Below, piece after piece: positions 1 through 9,604 of a DNA stretch of 64,000 nt. Position 1 is the first letter of the stretch. Each line of letters begins with the position of its first letter. Made by a program: the position numbers and the translations under genes. The stretch comes from Haloferula helveola (GTDB lineage Bacteria; Verrucomicrobiota; Verrucomicrobiia; Verrucomicrobiales; Akkermansiaceae). Where the stretch lies: the NCBI RefSeq assembly GCF_037076345.1, contig NZ_AP024702.1, positions 5,580,001-5,644,000 of the forward strand, given 5' to 3'. The notes beneath the pieces are model-generated. The model saw only the letters and a list, made by a program, of their open reading frames with translations, searched no databases and was not told where the DNA came from.

Positions 1-3000
1 ACCGTTTGACCCATGAGACATGGGCTTACATCAACGGCGAAGGAAAGCGGATCTCGACAAGCCCCATCGCCGCGGACTTTCCCGTCGATCACCAGCTTGT
101 CGTTGGAGGGCTGATCCCGACTTACACCGGACTCAATACAATCGTCACCGCCGATCCCGCCCGCCGATTCGATGGCGAGATCGACGATCTGGCGTTCTAC
201 TCGCGAGTGCTCGAATCCAGCGAAGTCATTGCTCTGCGTGATGAGCCGGGTGGAAAATGCCCTCCCTTACACAACAGCCCCCCGGTCGTTGACGCAGGAG
301 CCGCAATTTCGATTTCGGATGTTTCGGGCGCAGGGAGGCTGGAGGGTTTCGCAACGGACGACGCGGGACAACCGCTCGTCGAATGGGTTCAAGTCGCAGG
401 GCCGGGAACGGCTGTGTTTTCTGACCGCCAATCGCTCAGGCCGGCCGTCTCGTTTGACCAGCCCGGCATCTACACGCTCCAGCTCAATGCCTCGGATGGG
501 TTCACGAGTGTAGCGGATACAACCCAAGTTCACCTCGGCTTCCCCAATAGCGCCACAGCGCCAGACGGGCTCGTCGCATGGATGCCGGGCAACCAACACC
601 CGAACGATCTGGTTCAGGACCGCGCAGGAATCTGGAGCGGCAATGAAGCGTACTCCCCGGTCAAGGTCGCCGACGGCTTCCAGTTCGGAGGATCCGTCTC
701 GTGGGTTCGTTTCCTTCCCCCCATCAACGCCCCACCCCTTTCGCAAGAAGGATATACCATCGAGACCTGGATGGAGATCCCCGAGGCAAGCGACGGCCTT
801 TACTCGTCGCCGATCCTCTCCTTCCAGAACACCGCCGGAGCCCGGGTCCAACGCCTCGATCTCACCAGAGCCTATCGCAGCACCGGATGGACACCGGCCC
901 TTGCATGGACGCTGTCGAACAACACCGGTACGGGAGCCCTCGCCACGACGCTTGTAGGAATTCCGTTGAACCGCCCGTTTCACCTCGCCCTTGTCTTCGA
1001 TCCGACGACCTCCTCGCTGAGGCAATACATCGACGGTTCCCTGAACTTCACCCAAGGGGTTTCCGGCAGCTACCACCACCACTTCGATTCGGAGTTCTAC
1101 ATCGGTGGATATCCCGGCGACGCCCGAGTCTTTCCCGGAAAGATTGATGAGCTCTCGTTCTACGACCGGGCGCTCACCCCTACCGAGGTGGCAGAGGTCT
1201 TCACCGCAGTAGAGGCCGGCAAGGATCCTTCGCCTGCAGCAACCGATTCTCGCCTCAATGCCGGATCCGACCTGACCCTCTACCGCGGCGACTCCCACGG
1301 GTTCTCACCGACCCTGGACCCGTCTGCCTTCCCATCTGGAAATCCCGATTACCGATGGAAACTGCTCTCCGGCCCTGAGGAAGTCTTCTTCAGCGATGCA
1401 GCTAGCAGTGACACGATCGCGACCTTTGGAACTCCGGGTCGATACACCCTAGGTCTGACCGTTTCGGATGGTTCTCTTACTCTCTCGGATACCGTTCGAG
1501 TCGATGTGATTGAGCCTGTCATTGAAGCTCCGGTGGTCACGATACCTGACTCCCTGTCCATCCAGCTCCCGGAATCGCGAATCGAGATCCAACCGGACGT
1601 TACCGATGACGGGCTACCATCGGGAAATCTGAGCGCACGATGGCTTCAACTTTCCGGCCCTGCGCCCGTCGGACTCATCTCACTTGGAACTTTCGGAGTC
1701 AGTGTGAATTTCCAGCACCCCGGAGACTATGCGCTCGTCTTCGAGGTCGCGGACGGACTTCACACCGTCACCCGGGAGGTTGCGATCCAGGTATTGCCAG
1801 CACCCCTCCCCAACCAAGCGCCGGAGGTCGAGGCCGGAGCGGATCTTGTGGAGGCCGACGCGACTTTCTGGCTGAACGGCTCAGCAACCGACGACGGCAA
1901 ACCCGGCACCACTCCGATTGCCTACCAATGGCGCCAAATCAGCGGACCCTCACCAGCGAGCCTCCTCACTCCGCTCTCGGTTTCGACCTCGGCTTCAGTG
2001 ACTGCGCCCGGAACCTACCGCTTCCAACTGGTCGCCTCCGACGGAGAACTCTACGCGCTCGATGAAGTTACCGTAACCGTTCCCGGCGACGCTCCTGGTT
2101 TGCCCAATCTCCCCCCGACGGTCTCGCTGCCCCGAACAGCAACAGCCCAACTCCCTGCCGCTACGCTGTCGTTCAATCCGGTTATCTCTGATGACGACCG
2201 CACCGACTCACCACTCTCTTACTCGTGGACCACTGTCGATGGTCCGGCTCCCGCAGCGTTCTCCACCGCCGATCAAGCCAGCACGGGAGTGACGTTTCCG
2301 GCTGCGGGGCTGTATCGAATCGGCTTCAGAGTCTCTGACGGGGAGTTCGCGGCTAACGCGATTGTCACGGTGGACGTCCTCCCACCGGGAAATACCGCTC
2401 CGCTTATTTCTATGGGCCCAGGAGGAACTGTCAGGCCCTACGACTCGGCCAGCCTGACCGCGACCGCTGTCGACGATGGCCTCCCTGCTGGCGAGCTGAG
2501 CTATCTCTGGCGGCAGGTATCGGGGCCCGAGCTTGCCGATATCTCTGATCCTGCATCCGCCGACAGCCCGGTCATTTTGGGCGCCGGTGGTGCCTACGTC
2601 TTCGAACTCGCCGTGAGCGATGGCGATAGGACTGTACGAGACACGGTCACGTGGTACGCACTCGGCGCACCTTCCACCAGGATCGTATTTCCAACCCCGG
2701 GCTCCGAGGTCACCGACCGTTCTCTGATCGACCTTCAGGCCCGTGCCAGCATCGAGGGCGGACGGATCACGTCCCTCCACTTTGAGAAAGAAGGAAGCTC
2801 CATTGGAAACGCGACCCGGCTGAGCTCATCGAACGACTGGATCCTGCGCCTGCCTCCGTTGCCGGCCGGCTTTCACACGATCACTGCGGTTGCGCACTCC
2901 GCAGATGGGCAGACTGCGGCTTCCGCTCCTGTAACCTTCGAAATCGTCGACTTCGATGAACAAGCTCTGACCCTTGAGATCGAGAGCCCGTCGGACGGCG

Positions 3001-6000
3001 ACACCGTCACGGGACATGTAGAGATCCGCGGGACGGCCTATTCGAGCCGACTCGAATCATGGCGACTTGAGCTCGCACCGATTGTCCCCTCCGGAGCAAT
3101 AGCCCCGCGAGAAATGATCGCTTCCGGTAGCGCGCCTGTCGTCGACGCGCTCCTCGGAACGCTCGATCCCAGCCTCTCCCTCAACGGCGCTTATCAACTC
3201 ATTCTCAGCGGAACCACCACCGCTGGCTCGTTCTCAGAGTATTCTGTCCCAATCCTCATCGACGGGAATCTCAAGATCGGCCACTTCGCCCTCGATTTCG
3301 AAGACCTCTCGATCCCGATGAGCGGACTCCCCCTCACGGTCACTCGAACCTACGACAGTAGATCTCCACAACTCGGAGATTTCGGCCCCGCCTGGGGAGT
3401 GGGTCTCCGATCAATTCGCATTCGTAAGGCAGGTTTGCTCGGTGAGGGGTGGGAACAGGATCAGGTGATCTCGGGGATCCTTCCCATCTACGCGGTCAAC
3501 ACGACCACGCGGAAGCGGGTCATCGTCACTTTCCCGGACGGGCGCACGGAAACCTTCGAACCGTTCTTCCGCGCTAGCAACCCGGCTTCGACAACCCAGC
3601 TCAATGTCCAGAAGTTCGTCGAGATATCGGAAGGCACATTGGAGTTTCGTCCGGTTGGGAACTCGGTCGGCACCCTCGAAATCGATGGTGCCAGCGACGT
3701 CATCTGGAACGGACCCATCCCGGGCCGGGGAACCGTCATCGACCTGAGCTTCCAACCGGCAGATCCGACCCGTTTTCGCTACACCGACCGGGATGGAACC
3801 TCCTACGTGATCGACGAGAGCTCAGGACTCCTGGAGCTCAGCGAACCGAACGGCAACACCCTGACCATCAACCCGGGAGGACTTTCCCATTCCAACGGGG
3901 AGCACATCCTCTTCACCCGCGATCCGCTGGGACGGATCCGCGAGATTACCGATCCAGCAGGTAACGCCATCCGCTACGGCTACGACGATGACGGCATGCT
4001 GTCGTCGGTTACCGACCGCACCGGCAACACCACCACCTTTCTCTACGAGAACCCCCGTTTCCCTCACTACCTGACGACCGTCATCGACCCTCGGGGCATC
4101 CATGCCATTCGATCGGAGTATGATGCGGACGGACGGCTCATCGCTCAGACCGACGGAGCGGGAAACAGGACGGAGTTCGAACACCATCTGGACGACAATC
4201 GCGAGGTCATTCGCGATCGTCTGGGACACACGACGGTTCACGAATACGACGAGCGAGGGAACGTTGTTCGCACCACCAACGCACTCGGCCAGACCACCCA
4301 CTACACTTACGACTCGAGGGACAACGAAATCTCCGTCACGACTCCGCTCGGCCACACGACCACGCGGTCTTACGATGCATCGGACAACCTAATCAGTGAG
4401 ACCGATCCGCTCGGCAACACGCAACGATTCTCCTACGACGAAGCGGGCCGTCCCACTACCTTCGCCGATGGCTTGGGACAAGGCAGTTCGCTCAGCTACG
4501 GCGTGGGCGGCAACGTCACGTCCATGACCGATGCCGGAGGGGCGACGGTTCAATTCGAAACTGACGCCAGTGGCAATCTCGGCGGGATCGTTGACGCATT
4601 CGGCACCACCACCCGCCATACTCACGACGCCCGTGGAAACCGGCTGTCGACCACGAACAGGGACTCTGAAGGCAATCTCCTTCGTTCCGCCGAAAGCACC
4701 TACAACGCCAACGGCAACCGGGTCTCTGAGACGATCCACACTGGATCGCAGAGTTTCACAACCCGCTTCGAGTTCGACGAGTCGGACCGTGCCACCCGCA
4801 CGATCCACCCGGACAACTCGTCTATCGAGATCGTCTACAACTCCATCGGCAAGATCGCGAAGCGAATCGATGCCGGTGGACGGGAGACGGTGATGACCTA
4901 CGATTCTCGTGGGCATCTGGCGCGGACAGACCTCCCCGACGGATCATCCACCACGTCAGCCTTTGATGTCGAAGGACGAAAGACCGCCGAAACCAACGCC
5001 GCCGGGGTCACGACCTACACGCTCTATGATCCGCTGGATCGAGTGACCACAGTCATCCTTCCGGACGACACCATGCCGCCAACCGTCTTGAGTGAGATCG
5101 CCGACATCGCTTCGGCAGCAGAGCTTCAGGACAATCCCCGGATCACCACCGACTACGACGCCGACGGCAGAGTCATCGCCACGACCGACCCGCGCGGCAA
5201 CACCACCCGCTTCGAATACGACGCCGCTGGACGTCGGACCGCCACGATCGACCCGCTCGGCAATCGTTTCGAGGCGACCTACGATGCGGCGAACCGCCAA
5301 GTTTCCTCCACCGATGCCCTCGGTCGAACAACCCGCTACGAATACGATGCGTCAGGACGGCTCACCGGCACGATCTTTCCAGACGGGACTTCCAGCCTGA
5401 CGACCTACGATGCTCTCGGGCGAAGGACGGCTTCGATTGATCAGGAAGGAAACACCACAACCTACGAATACGGCGCCCTCAATCATCTGGTCGCCGCAAC
5501 TGACGCTGAAGGCGGACGAACCGAATATGATTACGATGCTCGCGGTCTTCAGAGAATCCAGCGCGACGCTCTCGGTAGGGAGACCTACTACGACTACGAT
5601 GCCTTGGGCAGGCGGACCGGCCGCACCCTGCCTCTTGGGCAAAGAGAATCCCTCGAATACGACCCACTTGGTCGCTTGGTGCGCCACACCGACTTCAACG
5701 GCTACACAACAGCCTACGAATATGATCCGCTGAACGACCGGCTGATCGCGACCCGCGCCGATCCATCTCATCCATCGCTGGCGCTGCCCCACGCCCCGGC
5801 AGGATTCGAGTTTGAGCATGACACCCTCGGGCGCCCTACGGCCGCCACCATTCGGAATGCCGCCGGAGCAGTGCTGCACACGGACCATTGGTCCTACGAC
5901 TCCCGATCAAGGACCATATCCCACGCTTCGACGAACGGCACACTTTTCTACGCGTGGGATGCCGCCGACAACCTCTCAGCTGTTCAGTCCGACACGCCCG

Positions 6001-8084
6001 ATGGCTACGATCTCTCGTATGCCTACGACGCTGCCAATCGGATGTCCGACGTTTGGCACGGGCAAGAGGGCATTGACCCGACGGCCCAACACGGAGCCAC
6101 CTACAGCTACACGCCCAACGGGAATCTCGCAGGGGTCGGCTACGCCAACCAAGTCACGCATGCCTACGCCTACGATCTTCTGAACCGTCTCACTGGAGTC
6201 GAAGTCGAACGACAGCCCCTTGGGAGCGGCGGATCCGCCACTCCCCTGCAAGGCTTCGCTTACACCCTGAACCGCACAGGCCACCGCACGCGGATTGATG
6301 AAACGGGAGCCGCCACGGTCAATCCTGCATCCAATGGAGACACTCGAACGGTCCATCACCTCTACGATCGACTCAACCGGCTGACGACAGAGACGATTAC
6401 CCCGGCAACTGCTGAACCCGTCCAACTTGGAATCATCGGAGGATCGGTGACCTACAGCTACGACTCCGTTGGCAACCGAAAGACGCGAACCGTTGCGAAT
6501 GCGGGAGGCCTCGGCGCTTCCCGCACGCTGTCCGAGGTCCTCCCCAACCAAACGCACCTCTACGATGGGAACGACCGGCTGACCCACCACAGCTACGACT
6601 CCAATGGAAACACCACTTCCTCGCCGGCGGACGACTACGCCTCCATAGAGGACGGAGTTCCACCCGGATCCGCACTCGAAGACGTCTACTCGTTCACCAA
6701 TCGCCTGATCCGGCGCACTCGTGCCGACGGGGTCGTTATCGACCTCACCTACAACGCCAATGGCGATCGCGTCGGCAAATGGGTCGAGCGCAACGGCATC
6801 AACGAGGGATCGCACCGCTACCTCATCGACCGACTCAATCCCACGGGCTATTCGCAGATCGCCGAAGAGCGAAATGACACTGGAGAACTCGTCACCGTCT
6901 ATGACATCGGGCTGGACGTTCTCGCCTTCCACACCAACCCGGCAAGTAATCCGCAGTCCGCCGAACTGGAGCGGCAGTGGATCACTTACGATGGCCTTGG
7001 CAGCGTCCGCGCCCTTACGAATGACGCGGGAGAAATCACGGAGAGCTATACCTACGAGGCTTACGGCCAATTGATCGGCCTGCTCAGACTGGATGGAACA
7101 TCCGGCCTCTTCGTCGCCGCCGATCCAAGCTCCACGCCACACTCCCCCCTCCTCTTCACGGGCGAGCAGTGGGACGCCGACCTTGGCATGTATTTCCTGA
7201 GGGCCCGCTATCTCAATCCCGCCACGGGACGCCTCCACACCCAAGACACCTACGAAGGACGCAACGGGGAGCCTCTAAGTCTCCACAAGTACGCCTACGC
7301 CCACGGAAACCCCGTGAGCAATACCGACCCGTCGGGCAATATCACCCTGACGGAGCAAGCTGCCGTTCTTGGCCGAATCACTGGCCAAGCCGGCCTTGGG
7401 CTCTCCCTTGTGAACCTCAGCCTCGCCGGCCTGGGAGCGCCCGAGTGGATCACCGTCCGGGTCGACGGCCTGAGCCGAATGCTTTTCGGCGCATCGGCCA
7501 TGTTCACCGCCGTCGCCATCTCCCCGGCGCACCCGATAGCCGCCACCGCGCTGTTCACATGGGGCCTTGACGAGATGTACGCCGGCTGGGTCCAACTCGT
7601 CACTGGAGTCAGGCAACGCTCCAATTTCGCCCACCTCCTCGCCGCCCTAGGCGTCCCCTACCCGGACGTCGTTGCCGGCGCCGCTCCGGCAATCGCGTTG
7701 CTGCCCAAGCTTCTAGCAGTCGGAACTAGACTATTGACCAGATCGATTCAGAAACTCATTTCGGCACAATCAGCAAAGCTCACACAGCGCATTGCGAACG
7801 ATACGATCTACTGGAGTGGCCCGGAAGGGCTTCGAACCGCAATGCAACGCGCGGCTGAGACTGGTCGTAAGCTTGTGAAACTATCACCAAAAGCGAAAGC
7901 CGAACTGGAGGCTGGCGACCCTCGCCGTGCGATCGCTGAATCTCGAGCTTCCGCTCGCAGCGCGGAAGGAGACGTCGAAGCTTACGTAGACGGCCACATT
8001 CGAGATGGGTTTGCGGCAGAGCTAGAAGAACTACTCTCTCGGATGACTGACGGAAAAGTCGACCTTATCGAGATTGTGTTTTAG
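1..8084 (+). CDS. Giant LamG/PKD/RHS-repeat surface protein, 5' end outside window
   Basis: The frame is open to the first base, so the N-terminus and any signal peptide are missing; about 2,692 residues are visible. In order I see the end of a LamG-like (concanavalin-type) domain (1-75), a PKD-like domain (85-180), a complete LamG domain (185-400), about five more PKD/Ig-like domains (415-885), two bacterial Ig-like domains (890-1085), the RHS entry segment with an LTVTRTYDSR motif near 1105, then dozens of YDxxGxxT RHS/YD repeats. The RHS core closes at about 2398-2445 with RARYLNPATGRL and a final NPVSNTDPSGN. After this come a hydrophobic stretch (about 2446-2580) and a tip of about 93 residues starting at T2600 (TIYWSGPEG). 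RHS proteins of this shape enclose a C-terminal toxin in a beta-cocoon; LamG and PKD domains suggest cell-surface display. The tip is lower in GC than the core and I cannot assign it to a toxin family. A purely adhesive role is possible. Confidence 0.9.
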   Translation, partial: RLTHETWAYINGEGKRISTSPIAADFPVDHQLVVGGLIPTYTGLNTIVTADPARRFDGEIDDLAFYSRVLESSEVIALRDEPGGKCPPLHNSPPVVDAGAAISISDVSGAGRLEGFATDDAGQPLVEWVQVAGPGTAVFSDRQSLRPAVSFDQPGIYTLQLNASDGFTSVADTTQVHLGFPNSATAPDGLVAWMPGNQHPNDLVQDRAGIWSGNEAYSPVKVADGFQFGGSVSWVRFLPPINAPPLSQEGYTIETWMEIPEASDGLYSSPILSFQNTAGARVQRLDLTRAYRSTGWTPALAWTLSNNTGTGALATTLVGIPLNRPFHLALVFDPTTSSLRQYIDGSLNFTQGVSGSYHHHFDSEFYIGGYPGDARVFPGKIDELSFYDRALTPTEVAEVFTAVEAGKDPSPAATDSRLNAGSDLTLYRGDSHGFSPTLDPSAFPSGNPDYRWKLLSGPEEVFFSDAASSDTIATFGTPGRYTLGLTVSDGSLTLSDTVRVDVIEPVIEAPVVTIPDSLSIQLPESRIEIQPDVTDDGLPSGNLSARWLQLSGPAPVGLISLGTFGVSVNFQHPGDYALVFEVADGLHTVTREVAIQVLPAPLPNQAPEVEAGADLVEADATFWLNGSATDDGKPGTTPIAYQWRQISGPSPASLLTPLSVSTSASVTAPGTYRFQLVASDGELYALDEVTVTVPGDAPGLPNLPPTVSLPRTATAQLPAATLSFNPVISDDDRTDSPLSYSWTTVDGPAPAAFSTADQASTGVTFPAAGLYRIGFRVSDGEFAANAIVTVDVLPPGNTAPLISMGPGGTVRPYDSASLTATAVDDGLPAGELSYLWRQVSGPELADISDPASADSPVILGAGGAYVFELAVSDGDRTVRDTVTWYALGAPSTRIVFPTPGSEVTDRSLIDLQARASIEGGRITSLHFEKEGSSIGNATRLSSSNDWILRLPPLPAGFHTITAVAHSADGQTAASAPVTFEIVDFDEQALTLEIESPSDGDTVTGHVEIRGTAYSSRLESWRLELAPIVPSGAIAPREMIASGSAPVVDALLGTLDPSLSLNGAYQLILSGTTTAGSFSEYSVPILIDGNLKIGHFALDFEDLSIPMSGLPLTVTRTYDSRSPQLGDFGPAWGVGLRSIRIRKAGLLGEGWEQDQVISGILPIYAVNTTTRKRVIVTFPDGRTETFEPFFRASNPASTTQLNVQKFVEISEGTLEFRPVGNSVGTLEIDGASDVIWNGPIPGRGTVIDLSFQPADPTRFRYTDRDGTSYVIDESSGLLELSEPNGNTLTINPGGLSHSNGEHILFTRDPLGRIREITDPAGNAIRYGYDDDGMLSSVTDRTGNTTTFLYENPRFPHYLTTVIDPRGIHAIRSEYDADGRLIAQTDGAGNRTEFEHHLDDNREVIRDRLGHTTVHEYDERGNVVRTTNALGQTTHYTYDSRDNEISVTTPLGHTTTRSYDASDNLISETDPLGNTQRFSYDEAGRPTTFADGLGQGSSLSYGVGGNVTSMTDAGGATVQFETDASGNLGGIVDAFGTTTRHTHDARGNRLSTTNRDSEGNLLRSAESTYNANGNRVSETIHTGSQSFTTRFEFDESDRATRTIHPDNSSIEIVYNSIGKIAKRIDAGGRETVMTYDSRGHLARTDLPDGSSTTSAFDVEGRKTAETNAAGVTTYTLYDPLDRVTTVILPDDTMPPTVLSEIADIASAAELQDNPRITTDYDADGRVIATTDPRGNTTRFEYDAAGRRTATIDPLGNRFEATYDAANRQVSSTDALGRTTRYEYDASGRLTGTIFPDGTSSLTTYDALGRRTASIDQEGNTTTYEYGALNHLVAATDAEGGRTEYDYDARGLQRIQRDALGRETYYDYDALGRRTGRTLPLGQRESLEYDPLGRLVRHTDFNGYTTAYEYDPLNDRLIATRADPSHPSLALPHAPAGFEFEHDTLGRPTAATIRNAAGAVLHTDHWSYDSRSRTISHASTNGTLFYAWDAADNLSAVQSDTPDGYDLSYAYDAANRMSDVWHGQEGIDPTAQHGATYSYTPNGNLAGVGYANQVTHAYAYDLLNRLTGVEVERQPLGSGGSATPLQGFAYTLNRTGHRTRIDETGAATVNPASNGDTRTVHHLYDRLNRLTTETITPATAEPVQLGIIGGSVTYSYDSVGNRKTRTVANAGGLGASRTLSEVLPNQTHLYDGNDRLTHHSYDSNGNTTSSPADDYASIEDGVPPGSALEDVYSFTNRLIRRTRADGVVIDLTYNANGDRVGKWVERNGINEGSHRYLIDRLNPTGYSQIAEERNDTGELVTVYDIGLDVLAFHTNPASNPQSAELERQWITYDGLGSVRALTNDAGEITESYTYEAYGQLIGLLRLDGTSGLFVAADPSSTPHSPLLFTGEQWDADLGMYFLRARYLNPATGRLHTQDTYEGRNGEPLSLHKYAYAHGNPVSNTDPSGNITLTEQAAVLGRITGQAGLGLSLVNLSLAGLGAPEWITVRVDGLSRMLFGASAMFTAVAISPAHPIAATALFTWGLDEMYAGWVQLVTGVRQRSNFAHLLAALGVPYPDVVAGAAPAIALLPKLLAVGTRLLTRSIQKLISAQSAKLTQRIANDTIYWSGPEGLRTAMQRAAETGRKLVKLSPKAKAELEAGDPRRAIAESRASARSAEGDVEAYVDGHIRDGFAAELEELLSRMTDGKVDLIEIVF

Positions 8085-8118
8085 CACGCTGCAGACTCCC
8101 ACCTACGATTCAACTATC

Positions 8119-8361
8119 ATGAAGATTGAATTCCTCGAGCTCGCGAATTGCCTCGGGGCAACTGATGACGAGGGGGCCATGGTGTTCACCTACGACTTCA
8201 AGCACGGCACCCCGAAACATGTTATTGTGAACCCGAACCCTCTGGCCTCCAATTTCCAGCGACTTGAGGGCGCTGCCGCATCGGAGGACAGAATCGATGC
8301 TGCCATAACCGCCATCCTTGCATTCTTGGCGGAACGCGGATTTTCAGCAACAATCTCCTAG
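8119..8361 (+). CDS. Small acidic protein, candidate immunity protein for the RHS tip
   Basis: An 80-residue ORF beginning MKIEFLELANCLG, 34 bases downstream of the RHS stop and on the same strand. It is soluble, has no signal peptide or membrane segment, and its middle (MVFTYDFKHGTPKHVIV) has a beta-strand-like pattern followed by a C-terminal helix. I do not recognise the family. The call rests on position: in polymorphic toxin loci the gene immediately after the toxin tip usually encodes its immunity protein. The frame is also open upstream to 8074, but that start would overlap the RHS stop. Like the tip, it is less GC-rich than the surrounding genes, which fits acquisition as one cassette. 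It could also be an unrelated small gene. Confidence 0.5.
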   Translation: MKIEFLELANCLGATDDEGAMVFTYDFKHGTPKHVIVNPNPLASNFQRLEGAAASEDRIDAAITAILAFLAERGFSATIS

Positions 8362-8506
8362 CCCGATGCCGGCTCAGGCCTTTCTTGCCGAAGGTTTTGA
8401 TGTGCCGTTCTCAATAAGAAGCCGGAGCAAGGTCAATACCTACGCACGCTTTTTCAATCTCAGGATACCCCCTACAGCCATCTCGAAGGGATCGCAGTAG
8501 TGGAGT

Positions 8507-9604
8507 TCAATCCTTCTTCCCCTTCGCCGAACCTCCTCGGAAACCGAAGAACGAGGCACGACTCAGGATGGAGTTGCTGGTATCGCGGCGGGCGACGGTC
8601 TTGGCGGGCTTTTTGCGATCGCGGGCGGCGTCGCCGGTGGCGTTCATCGGGGCGCTGTAGCTGACGGTGCGTGAGTCGCTGACGCGGCTGCCGTCGGGAC
8701 GCTTGAGGGTCGGGATCTTGAGGGTCGCATCGCTGACCGCGGACGGCGCGTTGTCGGTGTGGAGGCCAAAAAGGATTCCCCCATTTTCGAACAGACCGTC
8801 GAAGACCGCGTCGTTGACAATCAGGCCGCTCGATTCATTAGTAATTGTCCCAGTGTCACTGTTAACCTCGAGAAAGACACGATTGTTGCCCTCGCCGAGG
8901 ACGCCGCGATTGATGATCTCCGATCCGGCCGAGACCTCGATGCGGCTCGCGCGGGTTTCGCCGAGAAGCAGCACAAAACCACTATCCCCGATCACCGAAA
9001 GGCGGCGGTCACCCGACCCGGCCACCACCGCTTCCTGGCCGCCGGCCACCATCACGCGGTTGGTCGCCTCGATCGTGGCGCCGGATTTCACCGAGACCAG
9101 ATTGCCGGCGATCAGCACATCGCCATCGGTCGCACGGATGTTGCCACCGATGCGCACGTCAGCCGTGGCCGAAGCGGCGAGCAGGCTCAGGCTGCCGCCG
9201 TCGATGAAATCGATCGCATCCGCACCTAGCGAGGAAAGCGTCACCCCTTTGGCGGTGATGTTCCCGTTCACGATCAGGTCGGAATGGGGCGAGAAGAAAC
9301 CGACGATACCGTTGGAGGTCACGTCGCCGTTGATGAAATTGGTCGAGCTACCGCCGAGGTAGTTGGTGACCGACTCGCCACCGACGAAGTCGAAGACCAG
9401 CTCGCTGCCGGTATCCAGATTCAGCGTGTCCCAGTTGAAGACGGTATCGTCGCTGATCGTGAAGACGGTCTTCGTCCCGGTCGGAGTATCAAAGGTTTCC
9501 CACGTGGCGGTGCCGGGCGTGGACAAGACGGGACCTTGCGCGGGCAACCATGCGGCACAGAGACCGAATGATACCACGCCTAGTGGGACAGCGGCGGGTT
9601 TCAT
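8507..9604 (-). CDS. Exported protein with filamentous-haemagglutinin (TPS-like) domain
   Basis: 365 residues. A signal peptide (MKPAAVPLGVVSFGLCAAWLPAQ) is followed by a region resembling the N-terminal haemagglutination/secretion domain of two-partner-secreted proteins: FTISDDTVFNWDTLNLDTG, a GGSSTNFINGDV segment and VNGNITAKGVTLSS, with the short alternating strands of a beta-helix. Repetitive GGNIRATDGDVLIAGNL-type coils continue to about residue 250. The last 80 residues are rich in Lys, Arg and Ser and look disordered. TPS proteins are usually far longer and are paired with an Omp85-type TpsB transporter; no TpsB gene lies in the window. The ATG start is followed at once by the signal peptide; I see no clear Shine-Dalgarno sequence. 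Likely a small outer-surface beta-helix protein. Confidence 0.7.
   Translation of the reverse strand: MKPAAVPLGVVSFGLCAAWLPAQGPVLSTPGTATWETFDTPTGTKTVFTISDDTVFNWDTLNLDTGSELVFDFVGGESVTNYLGGSSTNFINGDVTSNGIVGFFSPHSDLIVNGNITAKGVTLSSLGADAIDFIDGGSLSLLAASATADVRIGGNIRATDGDVLIAGNLVSVKSGATIEATNRVMVAGGQEAVVAGSGDRRLSVIGDSGFVLLLGETRASRIEVSAGSEIINRGVLGEGNNRVFLEVNSDTGTITNESSGLIVNDAVFDGLFENGGILFGLHTDNAPSAVSDATLKIPTLKRPDGSRVSDSRTVSYSAPMNATGDAARDRKKPAKTVARRDTSNSILSRASFFGFRGGSAKGKKD

Noticed and set aside
5976-7244. 422-codon minus-strand frame in the RHS gene
   Set aside because: It is complementary to the RHS-repeat core, and its Gly/Val/Arg composition mirrors the YD-repeat coding DNA.
8318-8500. 60-codon plus-strand frame overlapping the candidate immunity gene
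   Set aside because: It overlaps the better-supported frame, lacks a convincing start and has no recognisable features.
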